Shown here one piece after another: positions 23,301 through 35,468 of a stretch of 64,000 nucleotides of DNA. Under the pieces are notes generated by a model. It searched no databases, was not told the DNA's origin, and was given only the letters and a program-made list of their open reading frames with translations. The translations under genes and the position numbers were made by a program. The DNA is taken from NCBI GenBank assembly GCA_032622095.1, contig CP136064.1, positions 184,804,209 to 184,868,208 on the forward strand, written 5' to 3'. Position 1 is the first letter of the stretch. Every line of letters starts with the position of its first letter. The stretch comes from Siphonodentalium dalli. Its lineage: Eukaryota > Mollusca > Scaphopoda > Gadilida > Siphonodentaliidae.

Positions 23301-24925
23301 CATATAATGGGTCATATGGCCCAATTCAAGTTAAATATACCAATTTAACTTGAATTGTCATGGGTGCTGGGCTGTCTCCATACCCTTAAAACACACTAAG
23401 GAGCCCAAACTTTTGCATATCTTCTTATAATGATGCAGATCTTTCCAAAAACACTAGGAGACCTAGAAGTATATACCTATAATGGGTCACAGGACCCAAT
23501 TCCAGTTAAATATACCAATTTAACCATTAAAAAAACCAAATATTCCCCCCTGACCAGAGCCCAAAATGCCATTCAGGTGCCCAAATAATCTTTTCCCATT
23601 GCCTCTATATATTCTAAAGTGAAATGCGGAATCATTTTCAGAATGGGTATAGTCTGAGAGATGGCTGACTCAGAAATATGTTTTCATAGGCACGGGTGCT
23701 GTATGGTTTTATCATGGGTGCTGTGGGTGTTGGGCTGTTTCCATACCCTTAAAACCCACCGAGGAGCCCAAACTTTGTGCAAACTATTTGCATAGATGCA
23801 TACCTATCCACAAACAACAAAAGTGCTGGAAGTAGATACATATAATGGGTCATATGGCCCAATTCAAGTTAAATATACCAATTTAACTTGAATTGTCATG
23901 GGTGCTGGGCTGTCTCCATACCCTTAAAACCCACTAAGGAGCCCAAACTTTTGCATATCTTCTTATAATGATGCAGATCTTTCCAAAAACACTAGGAGAC
24001 CTAGAAGTATATACCTATAATGGGTCACAGGACCCAATTCCAGTTAAATATACCAATTTAACCATTAAAGAAACCAAATATTCCCCCCTGACCAGAGCCC
24101 AAAATGCCATTTAGGTGCCCAAATCATCTTTTCCCATTGCCTCTATATATTCTAAAGTGAAATGTGGAATCATTTTCAGAATGGGTATAGTCTGAGAGAT
24201 GGCTGACTCAGAAATATGTTTTCATAGGCATGGGTGCTGTATGGTTTTATCATGGGTGCTGTGGGTGTTGGGCTGTTTCCATACCCTTAAAACCCACCGA
24301 GGAGCCCAAACTTTGTGCAAACTATTTGCATAGATGCATACCTATCCACAAACAACAAAAGTGCTGGAAGTAGATACATATAATGGGTCATATGGCCCAA
24401 TTCAAGTTAAATATACCAATTTAACTTGAATTGTCATGGGTGCTGTGGGTGTTGGGCTGTCTCCATACCCTTAAAACCCACTAAGGAGCCCAAACTTTTG
24501 CATATCTTCTTATAATGATGCAGATCTTTCCAAAAACACTAGGAGACCTAGAAGTATATACATATAATGGGTCACAGGACCCAATTCCAGTTACATATAC
24601 CAATTTAACCATTAAAAAACCCAAATATTCCCCCCTGACCAGAGCCCAAAATGCCATTCAGGTGCCCAAATCATTTTTTCCCATTGCCTCTATATATTCT
24701 AAAGTGAAATGTGGAATCATTTTCAGAATGGGTATAGTCTGAGAGATGGCTGACTCAGAAATATGTTTTCATAGGCACGGGTGCTGTATGGTTTTATCAT
24801 GGGTGCTGTGGGTGTTGGGCTGTTTCCATACCCTTAAACCCACCGAGGAGCCCAAACTTTGTGCAAACTATTTGCATAGATGCATACCTATCCACAAACA
24901 ACAAAAGTGCTGGAAGTAGATACCT
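20308..24925 (+). repeat. Satellite array, 538-bp period
   Basis: The word ACTTGAATTG recurs at 22271, 22809, 23348, 23886 and 24424 (spacing 538-539), defining five near-identical units. Each unit holds two subunits, both with 'catgggtgctgtgggtgttgg'-like text and 'aaaacccac'. It also holds a 15-bp perfect inverted repeat, CAATTCAAGTTAAAT against ATTTAACTTGAATTG, across 6 bp. To the left (20308-22200) copies are more diverged and of irregular length. No coding frame spans units. A degraded inverted copy lies at 101-230. Confidence 0.9.
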
Positions 24926-25725
24926 AACAGTGATGGAATAGGTTATGTACAGTGCCCAAATTGGAGTTAAATGAATGATACTAATTTTAATATTTAAAAA
25001 AAAACATATAGTTGCCTTAGGCTACCCTGAGCCCAAAATCGGTTCTAATAAGTTATATGTGCCCAAGTCATAATTATAGATCCCAAGTGAACCAGTTTTC
25101 AACATATGTAATATATGACACAAAACCCCCCTGCCAACTGTGACTATAAACATGGCCTAAACGAATATATATATCTGGTAATTGTTTGTATTATTTTGAT
25201 TGCAACTGTACTACTGATAGTATAGGCGTTATCATTGCATTCGTAGTAAAATATCATATCAGATCTCGTATTGCGCATGTGCTAGCGGATGTTTTCATTG
25301 TGTGTTTATATTATTTGCTGTGGGTGGGTGGTTGGTCTCCCGTCTGGAGCATTCCCTATTAGTAGTTTTGTGTTGCTACAACGGATTCAGGCGAGAGATA
25401 CCACCATTTTGTGTTCGGTAAACACAATGAGGATCTATATAAGATCGCCGGGAAGTCTCTTTGTTGAGTGAGGTTCTGGGATAATTCAGATTAACAATAT
25501 TACATATATGTAATGTTCTATGTATGTCTAGCGGTATAGGGTCAGAGCCACGTTAGAGTAATCATAATAATATACGGTGGCATCTATGATGTATCATGTA
25601 TGGTAGTGTATGGGCATGCTAGGAACGAGAATGCGATGTGTGTCCACTTGCGGGTACGTTGTGAAGAACATTATTCGAGTAGAGTTAGGATTATGTATCG
25701 CGTATGACTATTAATGTTCGTTGTA
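24926..25725. other. No gene; probable LINE1 3' UTR at the right edge
   Basis: No repeat or coding pattern is clear from 24926 to about 25500. The part nearest LINE1 (about 25500-25725) should be its 3' untranslated region, since LINE1 coding ends at 25726 on the minus strand. The 3' end of the element could not be placed. Confidence 0.4.
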
Positions 25726-26733
25726 TTATAGAGCACAATCGGGACATCCTTTGTTATTACAGCGTACATTTTCTGGGTAATTTCTCAGCATGGCTATCTG
25801 TAAGCGCTTCTTCAATGTGTGCCTGCTTTGGCAAGAAGTATAGACTTTTTCCATATTGTTCCATGTTGTGGGGAAGGCGTGGTGGGGTAGATTTCCTGAC
25901 CAGTCAGTTCTAGGAAGTTCCAACAGTACGGGATTCGGGTGTCTTGGGGTTGATTTTGCTCATTTGTGGTACATCATTCCAAAAGACGCAGGCAGACGGT
26001 TATAACACCAGTCATGCATGAAAATTGAGGAATTGAGTGTGTGTAAGTCATATATTTTAAAGATATTCTCTCTTTTAAAGAGTGGATCTGTGTGACTCCT
26101 GTACTTCTTATTGCATATTATACGCAATGCTCGTTTTTGTAATAGGAATATTTTCTTGACTTCCGGAACATGACCCCATATTTGGATACCATAAACTAAG
26201 TGGCTTTGAATCAGAGCATAGTACAATGTTTTCAATGCTTTACTTGGGAAAAAGTTTATCACCTTATTGATGCAGTAGATTGCATGTGATATTTTGGAGC
26301 AGTTTACGGATATGTGCTTTTTGAATGTCAAGTTCTCATCAATGTGGATACCTAAGAATTTTGTCGAGGATTCACGCCCAAGATTTCCTATTCGGTTCAA
26401 TTCAATGTTATTTAGCTTTAATTTCAAAGTATTCCATTTTTTGTCATTGTTTTGTGGGTGTAAAAGCATATAATTGCTTTTATTAATATTAATTGAAAGT
26501 TTATTGCAGCAGCACCAATCGGATACATTGGCTAATTCATTGTTGACGTAACTTTGTACTAGTTCGCCATCTTTACCGCTTGTGAACAGTGTGGTGTCAT
26601 CAGCATACGATAAAATGTCCATTGTTGTAGAATTTACCATATCATTTACGTATATTAAAAAAATAATCGGCCCAAGAATTGAGCCTTGGGCTAGAGGTAC
26701 TTCCACTATATTCGACGTATTGCCTCCTCTCAT
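25726..26733 (-). pseudogene. LINE1 ORF2, second half: RT catalytic site to Cys-rich end
   Basis: Frame 26733-25960 carries 'QGSILGPIIFLIYVNDM' and the catalytic YADD (26596-26607), then 'KFLGIHIDENLTF' and 'YYALIQSHLVYGIQIWG'. A frameshift near 25950 moves the end into the frame 25923-25726, which finishes 'CNNKGCPDCAL'. The normally near-invariant PQG of the RT palm reads PLAQG here, an extra two residues. Both catalytic aspartates are kept, so decay by frameshift may be fairly recent. Confidence 0.9.
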
Positions 26734-26741
26734 TCAAATAA

Positions 26742-28724
26742 CTATGGAACCATGACATTGCTACACCCCTGATGCCAGTGGTCAAGTTTCGATATAAGTA
26801 TGTTGTGGTCGATCGTATCGAATGCTTTAGATAAATCAATAAATACAGCTAAGGTGGAATCCCGTGACGGTGTATCATTATTTTTAACGACATGATCTAG
26901 AAGGTGAATTATCGGATGAAATGTTGAGTGATTTGGTCTGAATCCATATTGGTGTTTATACAAGATTTCTTGTTTATTTAGAAAATCTACTAGTCGTTTT
27001 TGCATAATTTTTTCAAGCAGTTTAGAGAACGATGGCAGGATACTGATTGGACGATAGTTTGTTATTTCCTTAGAGTTATTTATTTTAGGAATGGGGACTA
27101 CTTTGGAAATTTTCATTTTCCTTGGGAATATTCCCTCTTCAAACGATAGATTAAATATATGCTTAAGTGGTGGGGCTATTATGAAGATACTCTCTTTCAT
27201 AAGTGCGGTCGATATTCCGTTGTGATCTTTGCTCATTTTCCCTTTCATAGTATAACATGTCAATATTATTTCCTGTATCGTTGTTGGTTCAATTTCGAAT
27301 TCCTTTGTTCGCCTATTTCGAAGGTAATCAGTGAAATTTTCATCATTTCCAGTGTGTATTGAGTGGCTGGTGTTTCGACCGATATTTGAAAAGTAGTCAT
27401 TGAATTTTTCGGCTATTATGTTCGGGTCAGATAGCTCGGTGTCGTTATCTTTAAATGTCTGTGGGTAGTTACATGATTTTTTAGTTTTATTGATGGCGTT
27501 TTTAAGAATTTTCCATGTGTTTTTTATATCATCCTTATTTTTTTCTAGACTATCGCAATAATAATTATTTTTACATTTCCTTATTAGATTGTTATATAGT
27601 TGACGATAATTTAAATAGGCGATTTTATTTTTTTCTGAAGGTGCCTTCAGTTTATTAGAGTATAATTCTTGCTTAGTAATAGAGGATTTTATTAGTCCAG
27701 ATGTCATCCATGGTTCGCGCTTTATATATTTTTTGGGTACATTTCGTGTTATTAGTGGAAAAGCTAGATCATGCGCGTTCATATATATGTCTAAAAACAA
27801 TTCATATGCCTTATCGGGGGAGTTACAATTGAGAACTGAGTCGAATTTACAAGATTTTAACAAGTTTTTGAAAATATTGACATTATTTGGGTTGTAGTTC
27901 CTATACGTGACTTTTTTATGAGAGGGTTTTATGGGTTTGTGTTTGTTTGATTCGGAGAGGAATATGCCGAAATGATCGGAGATGTCGCAGGTAATTATCC
28001 CTGTTTTGTGGCCACCTTGTACTTTGTTGGTATAAATGTGATCAATTAGGGTAGCAGAGTGTTCAGTAATTCTTGTCGGTTTTGTTATCATGGGCACGAA
28101 TCCTCTACTGAGTACATTGTTTATGAAATCGTTAGTTTTTTGATGCGTCTCGAAATTTAAGAGGTCGATGTTGAGGTCTCCTATTATGTAAGACTTGGTA
28201 TTGTTCACTTGTTCTAATATATTATCGAATTTTAACATAAATTTGTCCAAATCGGCCTTTGGTGCTGTGTTTGGTCTATAAATACATCCTATTATATAAT
28301 TATCGTTCGCCCCTCGGTGTATTTCTATAAATAATGTTTCTATTACGTGTGGTATAAATATTGTTAAATCAGGTCTGGGTTTATATTGAAGATTCTCCTT
28401 TATATATATACCAACACCGCCTCTGCCATCGTCGCCGTCTGGTCGAGATTTGAATTCTAAGGGGTGATATCCGGGAAGTGAAAAATCTGAGGAACTATGC
28501 ACTTTGAATATTTCTGTTAGGGCGATAACATCAAACAAATTTTCTTCTGTTTTCAAATCACAAAGTAAATTTTTTAGATCTCCATAATTTGCGTTAAGGC
28601 TTCTGCAGTTTAGGCCGAAGATAGAAAATTTTATATTATTTGAGAGCACTTTTTTACCGTGTAGGCGAGAATTATTGGCTTGTATTTTGGTTCCAAAGTT
28701 GGATGCTATCGGGATCGAATTCAT
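26742..28724 (-). pseudogene. LINE1 ORF2, endonuclease and first half of reverse transcriptase
   Basis: A 660-codon frame starting at Met 28724. The N-terminal APE-type endonuclease shows 'FGLNCRSLN' (metal-site Asn), 'VIALTEIF' (catalytic Glu), 'YIIGDLNID' (Asp/Asn pair) and 'ISDHFGIF' (Asp-His pair), all intact. The reverse transcriptase follows with 'KISKVVPIPK', 'NYRPISILPSFSKLLEKI', 'YKHQYGFRPNHST' and 'VFIDLSKAFDTIDHN', which holds the first catalytic Asp. The frame then shifts; the next block ('GVAMSWFHSYLNERRQYVEY') is read from the frame overlapping 26642-26839. The products would nick DNA and copy RNA at the target. The short plus-strand frame at 27159-27362 is a shadow. Confidence 0.92.
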
Positions 28725-28735
28725 CTCCTTCTATT

Positions 28736-29939
28736 TGAGACCATTTTGCCGCTAAATCATGTGTATCCCCAACCTCACTCAAAGTTATGCTATTTGCAGA
28801 CGTAGTTGAAAATTTCTAAATTGCTGTAATATGCGCCCTTGGGTGTCGCCATATGATTTTGTCGTTGTGCGGAAAATTGGTACTTATGCGTGGAAATTAA
28901 TACGAATATCATTTTACTATTATGAATTCAAATTTTGGTGGGATTATATCAATAGGAAGTTTATCCGCGAAACGCTTATGAAAGTATAAGTATAGCATAC
29001 ATGGATTCAATTTCTTATCAATTACAAATTATATAGATGAAATAATTATTAACAAGGATGACATAGGCTTATATATAGAGAGAAATTACAGATGCATTAA
29101 AATGTATAGATGTATATTCATACACAAATAAACATATACCGGTATATGAATACGTTATGTATACATGGCTATCAAGACCCATTATTGAGTTTCCGCGTTA
29201 GCACCCCAATCCACCCCACTCACAACATGTACAGAAGGAGTCATGTTCACAGTGGTGGTAAGAACAAACAGTGGGGAAAGGGGGTGAACACAGCCAGCCT
29301 CCAACGTGAACGATGTCAATTCCAGTCGTTTAAAAAATGAGTCTCACTTTAACCCATGTAATTAAGTGCTTATATTGCCATGCAGTTATCACTGATTCAT
29401 GAAATTGGTCTATATTGTTGAAGGATATATTGAAAATATTTTCAATAGTACGACATGAAGTGCGGACTGTTCTGGCGCTTACTGTATCTGTCCGCGATGA
29501 TGTACCCATCGTTTCTAAAATATTATGATTGTGTCGTCATCTGGTGCACGTTTTTATCGTGCACACAGGACCAGTGAAGTGAAGACACACGGCGAATTGT
29601 TTTTGACCTGTTGCGCCGAACGGCTGTCTCGAAAACTTGCAATTTATCATCTTATGTGCTTAGCATAATTCTTAATTGCAATATATAATTGACTAGGTTA
29701 TGTTCGGTGATTTGTACATGTTGAGGATGGAGTGAATAGGTGGATGCCAGAAAATTTAAAAGAAATAATAATAATATTCTTTGACAACAGTGTGCATGAG
29801 CAGACTGAAGAAAAGAATAATTATGTGACAAACATGATTTATCCAACCGACATTTATATATTGGATGGTAAGTAGCATTTTTGTGTGAATTAACAGTGTT
29901 CTAATATGTAATTTGTCTATTCTGTATTGAGATTGAGAA
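28736..29939. other. No gene; LINE1 5' flank and unassigned sequence
   Basis: The first few hundred bases may be LINE1 5' UTR. A perfect 7-bp-arm hairpin, GTGCACG to CGTGCAC, lies near 29543-29563. Short open frames (29110-29340, 29652-29846) have no motif. Confidence 0.4.
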
Positions 29940-30830
29940 TGTACCTAGATCATGCCATGATTCTCCACTCTGGCTACAGTAGCCATAGTAAATATTTTGA
30001 ACTAGATATACAAACTATGATCCCAATGGATTGTTACACATGGAATGACATATCTTAATGCCCATCTCAAGCAATAATGACATATAACTGATATAAGTGT
30101 GGACATATCTGGACTTTATAAATAATGGGGGATAACCCAACTTTATACTGGTATAGCTAGCATAAGGTGGTAACAGTGATATGTACCAATGGTTTCAAAA
30201 ACAATAACATTATTTGCAATAGAGTGTAGAAGTGATAATTGTTTTCACAGCATGAGGGGCACTGTACATATAACTTATACCAAGCTGTATAAGCCATATA
30301 CACACCATGAATCTCCATTTTGGCTATACAGTAGCCAGACGAGAGATTCTGGACTGGATCTATAAAGCACGTGACTAGTTACAAATGGCAAGCAGAATGA
30401 GAAACACTGAACCATACTATGTGGTTAGTTACAAATTCATTTGTACACCTAGAATGACATTTAATTTCCAGCTCAAGCAATAATGACATTTAACTGATAT
30501 AAGTGTGGACACTTCAGGACATTCTAAACAATGGGGAATAACCCAACTTTATACTGGTGTAGCTAACATAGGGTGGCACACAGTTATAGGTACAAAAACT
30601 GTAACATTATTTACAATAGAGTATAGTGGTGATAATAGTTTCCACAGTGTGATAGGCATTGGATTGTACCAAGCTATACCAGTTATATGCAAACCATGAA
30701 TCTCCATTCTGGCCATACAGTAGCCAGATGAGAGATTCTGGATCATGGATGATATAAACCATGTGACTGGCTACACATGGTATGCACAGAATGAGAGACA
30801 CTGAATTGTTCTATCATTTAAATCATGTTT
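29940..30830 (+). repeat. Tandem duplication, period about 400 bp
   Basis: 'ctgatataagtgtggaca' near 30088 and 30494, 'ataacccaactttatactgg' near 30133 and 30539, and 'ccatgaatctccatt' near 30306 and 30697 show two diverged copies. A third partial start ('gattctccactctggctac') is near 29958. Frames at 30505-30801 on both strands are by-products. Confidence 0.8.
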
Positions 30831-31609
30831 GTCAGGTAATATTTTTTGAAATATTGTTACATATATAATTAAATTTGGACATTATGAAGTTTAAATGGAT
30901 GCCGACCGATAAAATTGTCAAAAAGGGTAGTTTTATTGCGAAACGTTAGAGGAAACTGACAGATTGTTTTGCCCGACGGCGTCCAACAACCATACCCATA
31001 ACCATAACCTAACAACCAGGCTCATGACCTTAACATAATCCTACACCCCGGCTCATGACCATAACCCAAATCAGACAACCAGGCTCTTAACCATAACCTA
31101 ATCCAAAATGTATATATATGTGTGGGGTTCAAATTTGAGAAAAAGAGGGCAAAAGTAGTAAATTACATACTCCAAGCATAAATTTCAATGATTTTCTGTT
31201 TATTTAAATATATATATATGCATTTCATTATGTGTATATAGGATATGTAGCTGTTAAAATCAATGCAGAGGGCACCGAAATTATTCGAGAAGTAAATGTA
31301 GATGCGATCATATCTGGACTCGCTCTTAATTTTGATAATCGAACTTTTATTTGATTTTCTATTACATAACGGAAACGTCGTGAATTGCTTTCACTTTTTA
31401 AACAGTGTTATACAGTCAAACATGCATCATGCATCGATCGCGTATGGACACACATTGAAACCAAGCTATACACGACGAGCTGATACTTCGATCACAATAG
31501 CGTAGCAAGTGGGAAAACTCTATAGCGTATAGGGTTGACGGCCAAGGCCATTGGTACAGAAGTATTTCAGAGTGTATGTCTGCTGCAGTCTGCATAGATT
31601 AAATCCGCG
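30831..31609. other. No gene recognised; CCATAACC-rich patch
   Basis: 31000-31110 is a degenerate tract of 'ccataacc' and 'ggctcatgacc' words. A 33-codon open stretch after a TATATAG acceptor-like site (31251-31353, 'NAEGTEIIREVNVDAI') looks protein-like but is too short to call. Confidence 0.35.
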
Positions 31610-31778
31610 ATGCAGACAGACTCTGATGAGATTCTGCAGTCAATGGACGAGGAAATGGAATCGGTACCAAGTTCTCTCGACAGTTCATGGCCATTGTGCA
31701 TGGATAACATAGTTACCGAGTTGGAATCCGAAGACGGTCATCGTTGGCAGACAGCTAACGGAGTGGCATGTGAAAGTA
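31610..31778 (+). CDS. Candidate first coding exon, acidic/serine-rich (paralogue 1)
   Basis: ATG at 31610 opens 56 codons plus one base, then a strong splice-donor GTAAGT at 31779. The peptide is acidic and Ser-rich and ends with 'DGHRWQTANGV'. A diverged paralogue is at 54490-54670, with the same core words (MQxDSD, DEExES, SSL, LCM, VTE, DGHRW, TAxGV), a donor in the same phase, and a length difference of exactly four codons. Preserved frame and splice phase argue for real coding history. Acidic disordered N-termini occur in piggyBac-type transposases among many other proteins, so identity is not assigned. No downstream exon was confirmed. Confidence 0.4.
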
Positions 31779-32316
31779 GTAAGTATAGGCAGCTATGTAT
31801 TTATGGGTCTGTCTATCTGCATGTAATACTCATTTCCTATATAATATAAACTATACACACATCGTATGAAACGTAAGATCGGTAGTACTTATTTTCACCT
31901 TCATACAATCTGTAACTGAGAATACGTTGGCTCAATTTGCTGTTGAAAAATTCCGTCCGGTATGCCAACATGGGATTGCGTGGTTTATTTTCGATAGTAG
32001 TTCAACTTTAGTAGGTAGGAGTGATGGTTCGACCGAAATCGGGTTATATGATGCTGAAACGTGTCATAAAGCTACTACGAGATGCATGTAACCCGTTGTC
32101 GGTTTGCCAGTGTTTCATCGCGTTATCTCGTATGTAAATCACCACTACGTTCTCGGCGTCTTATATGACGTAGAGTGCAATACCGCGCGACGTATACTCA
32201 TATCACGCATAAGACAAGTGTTTGTTACAAGAGTGTCCTTGGTAAATCTGAAAAAAAAATGGCAACGGAAGACATGCAGTGACTCGTCAGAAATAATTTC
32301 CCCTGATAGTGAGTAT
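31779..32316. other. No gene confirmed downstream of candidate exon
   Basis: Would be intron if 31610-31778 is an exon. A frame ending 32219-32320 ('KKKWQRKTCSDSSEIISPDS') is Ser/Asp-rich, but it runs into the tandem repeat that follows and has no supporting splice acceptor that I can defend. Confidence 0.3.
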
Positions 32317-32638
32317 GACGGAAATCCAACATATTCCGATAAAGAAAGGGGGATAACACCTGAATGGAAAATATGAATAACGTCAGTGAACCCTCTTTGA
32401 AAGTCCTCGTGGTGCCAAACCTGCATTCTAAATTCCATCGAGATCCATGGTTGAGATATATGAGCGGACGGACGGAAAATACAACATTTTCTGATAAACA
32501 AAGACAGATAACTCTTCAACTGAAAAAGTGAACAACGTCAATGAACCCTCTTTTCAAAGCCCTCCTGATGCCAAACCTGCATGCCAAATTTAATCGAAAT
32601 CCGACAACCCATCGTTGAGATATATGAATGGATGGACG
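32317..32638 (+). repeat. Two tandem copies of a dispersed repeat ending in GGACG
   Basis: Copies start at 32317 and 32471, each 'gacggaaa..caacat' then 'gataac', 'caacgtcaatgaaccctctt', 'gatgccaaacctgcat' and 'gttgagatatatgaatgg'. They are 154 and 168 bp. Repeats of this style are common in molluscan DNA (inference). Confidence 0.75.
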
Positions 32639-33508
32639 CATGTAATCCAGTATACCTCCCATCTTTTGATTGGGGGTATATAATGAATGTAGTAGTGACA
32701 CAGATAATAAATCAACATCATCTGATGATGAGCCAGGTATCTCCTCAATATACAACTCATTGGCCGCGGAATTTCAACCTATTTTCGATCCAAAATTTAC
32801 AAGTGATGTTGCGACTGACATGAAATTTAGAAGTGAGACACTCTTTTTCTTCATCTGACAACTCGACGTCATTTACTTATAAAGGTGAACCACTAGGAGA
32901 ACAATTAGTTCCAAGACAATGTGGGACTCAATGGAGTTATTTGCGACAAAAGTTGAGACAATGGTCACATTGATTTTTGAGCGCCTACATTTTGTTGGTC
33001 GGTATATATATATATTTTTTTTTTAAATGATTTTTGTGGCATTTCATGGTATTAAAAGGAGATAAATTTAAGTGTACAGCTGTCGTGACTATTTTTCAGT
33101 GTTTTTGCGGCGTTTTCGTTTGGCTATTATGGACTGTATCAATGATGGCCATAGCTGTGACTTGAATGTTTTGTTTTCCCTAAATGTGCTTGTGGAGGGT
33201 GCTGACATGTTAATTTTGTTTAAACATTTTTTTTTCCAAATCCAAACAAATACCATAATATGCAGATGACACATATATGCAAAATGGAAGAGTGAATGTA
33301 TGAAAACGAGGATCAGACAACAAGCCCGAGGGCTTATATGGAGTATTCTTCTCTTTGGCTACATGCCCTGTCCCCAATAAATGAGAGAGGGGTATAATTC
33401 AGACGGGAAGTGTTGGAAATAATGGTTTAAGGAGGAATGGAGATATATAACTGAATTTGAGTTTGGGGTGGACAAATTGGGATAAAACAGTAGGGATAGC
33501 ATGAGGCA
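32639..33508. other. No gene confirmed
   Basis: A frame at 32670-32858 contains 'DTDNKSTSSDDEPGISS' and ends beside a GTGAGA donor-like site. It might be a further acidic exon, but start and acceptor are not evident. The rest is AT-rich with no structure seen. Confidence 0.3.
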
Positions 33509-33543
33509 GAGAGAGAAAGAGAGAGAGAGACACACTGAGAGAA

Positions 33544-33575
<32 letters not shown>

Positions 33576-33594
33576 GGGAGAGAGATAGGGAGGA
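33509..33594 (+). repeat. GA microsatellite
   Basis: An interrupted (GA)n tract. The Ser/Leu-rich frame on the opposite strand (33427-33699) is produced by it. Confidence 0.9.
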
Positions 33595-34363
33595 TAAACT
33601 AGAATAGGGGGCAGATTGAGATGAGATGTCGTGAGATGATGACAGTGGTGGGGAGATTTCTGTATCCCACCGAAGGGGGTGTGATATACAAGTTTTCACT
33701 TTCAGACTATAGGTTGCGCGTGCTACCGATTAACTTACGTGCTCCGCGTGTATACTAATGTAGAGATTCTTGTTTCGCCTGGGAGCTGGGAGTTTTATTT
33801 ATAGAAATGTAAATTTTTGGGACGGATTTAAAAGTCGAACTGCGACCCGGAGGCCGAGTCCGGTAAAAGGTGTAGTTGGGAATTTCAATTTCATTTATTG
33901 TCCTTTACATTATTATGTCAATAATGTTGATTTTTGGTTTGTGACAAGCTATGTCAATTACAAATAAAAGAAATGAAAAAGATAATTTGTAAGTCTCATA
34001 TTTTAACTTTTATAGACATTTTTCGTTCTGCAGCCCACTGGAGGTTGTGGTCGGAGACGGACGAGTCGGCCGCCGGTTCGTTAATTAGGTGCTGGTGGTT
34101 ATTGTTATTTTAACGGAATTCTGAGTTGGTCATTCGCAAAACCAATATATTTTATATTCTATAATTACAATCATGGGTATATAATATATGATCTTGAGCG
34201 CGTTACCATTTCTGACATTGGTTTTCTTGTAGTAGATCTGTCCTTTCCTGTTATGTGGATGGCGAAGTGAACAGGCAGCGATCAGCTGTTGGCATTGGTG
34301 CATCGGTTGAAGGCGATTGTGAGAACATACATGCCGAATTTGTTTGGAAATGCGTATAATAAA
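33595..34363. other. No gene recognised
   Basis: AT-rich sequence with a moderately GC-rich patch near 34040-34090. No motif, repeat pair or RNA-like structure was identified. Confidence 0.4.
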
Positions 34364-34523
34364 TGAATATCTAATGATTTTGAGTGGATACAGAAAATGA
34401 TGGCATTCGCGAATGAGCAAATGGTTATTTTATCTCGCGACAAGCCGCTCGCGTAAATAGAAAATTGTCTGGCTCAGTCGTGACATAATTTTCGGTATCC
34501 ACTCAAAAACCACTAGATATCCT
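34364..34523. mobile_element. Foldback MITE, about 160 bp
   Basis: The left arm 'atatctaatgattttgagtg' continues 'gatacagaaaatgatg'. The right arm is its imperfect complement ('ttcggtatccactcaaaaac', 'cactagatat'). No clean target duplication is visible. Confidence 0.6.
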
Positions 34524-34889
34524 CTATTTATTAGCTCTGAGAGTGTGAAATGTTATTTTTGTTGTATCTATTGCGTACAGTTTTGGCATATAGATAGTTG
34601 ATGGTTTATAACTGGAAACCCACAAACCCCCTGCCGCACGTTCCTTGTTCGAGTGCACCTGCATCTATATGTAGTTGCATGCATATGCGTAATAGAACAC
34701 TATGTGTGTGCATAATGTACGCTCAAAAAATTATGATGAAGTCCGTGTTTTTATTCCGGCGAATGACCTTCGCCTGAAGGTACTCTAATTATACAGAGTA
34801 CACTGTGGCAAGAGTAGGTAAAGCCACTCTAATTATGCATACCTCTAATCGCTCAATGGGATCGTAGGTTTCTAGGAATATTTATGTGG

Positions 34890-35002
34890 CATGGAAGCCA
34901 CTACTCTCGTAGCAGTTCTGATTAAAACCATGCTCTTAACGTACTTTTAAGAGTCTGAGTATGGTTTTAATCACAACTGCTCTGGCAGTAGCAATAGCCA
35001 TG
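34890..35002. other. Long imperfect hairpin
   Basis: Arms 'agcagttctgattaaaacca' (from 34911) and its near complement (ending 34981) extend outward to CATGG/CCATG at both edges. Stem about 45 bp with gaps. Likely a foldback MITE immediately left of another element. Confidence 0.6.
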
Positions 35003-35017
35003 GAACTGCTTACTATA

Positions 35018-35466
35018 GGTTAGAAGGAACTAAATGTTTTCCATAGGCGACAATGCTAACATATTGATACTGTTTAAAAATAAAACATACAAATTACCTC
35101 ATTTTGCAAAAAACAAAACCACTGATCCTTAAGACACCTTATGACACAAATGTCTTTGATCCGGACCACACCTTTTTTATTTAAAAGTCAGCGCTTTTGA
35201 AACTACCGTCAGATTCGCAGAAAATTTCCCATACCTAAATAGCACAGGTATCATAAATGTATAAATGCATTACAGACAACCTTAATGGACAGATTCATGA
35301 ACCTTCTTTAAATGAATCAATAGACTATAAAGCATATTTTATTTCACCACAAATATCTTACTCATAGTTTAACCCAATCACCAGCCAGAGTGTTTTTTAT
35401 GCTGATTTGAGATACCGTGTAAATTCACCAAGGGGCATAATCCACCGTATTTAGTTCCTTCTAACC
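35018..35466. mobile_element. 449-bp MITE with TA duplication
   Basis: The ends are GGTTAGAAGGAACTAAAT and its perfect complement, each flanked by TA (35016-35017 and 35467-35468). TA duplication is typical of Tc1/mariner-type elements. No coding sequence. Confidence 0.8.
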
Positions 35467-35468
35467 TA

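Larger units (their letters stand above)
25726..28735 (-). mobile_element. LINE1: APE-endonuclease non-LTR retrotransposon, degenerate
   Basis: Jockey/CR1/L2-group element. The coding region starts at 28724 and runs leftward through endonuclease, reverse transcriptase and a Cys-rich end, in at least three frames, so this copy cannot make a full protein. No ORF1 is recognised. The 5' region beyond 28735 and the 3' end near 25500 are not bounded by visible target duplications. Confidence 0.9.

Noticed and set aside
30950-31110. Telomere-like CCATAACC tract
   Set aside because: Irregular and mixed with 'ggctcatgacc' words; it does not match a telomeric hexamer and is internal.
31251-31353. 33-codon protein-like stretch after an acceptor-like TATATAG
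   Set aside because: Too short, no donor, no homologue; left as a note only.
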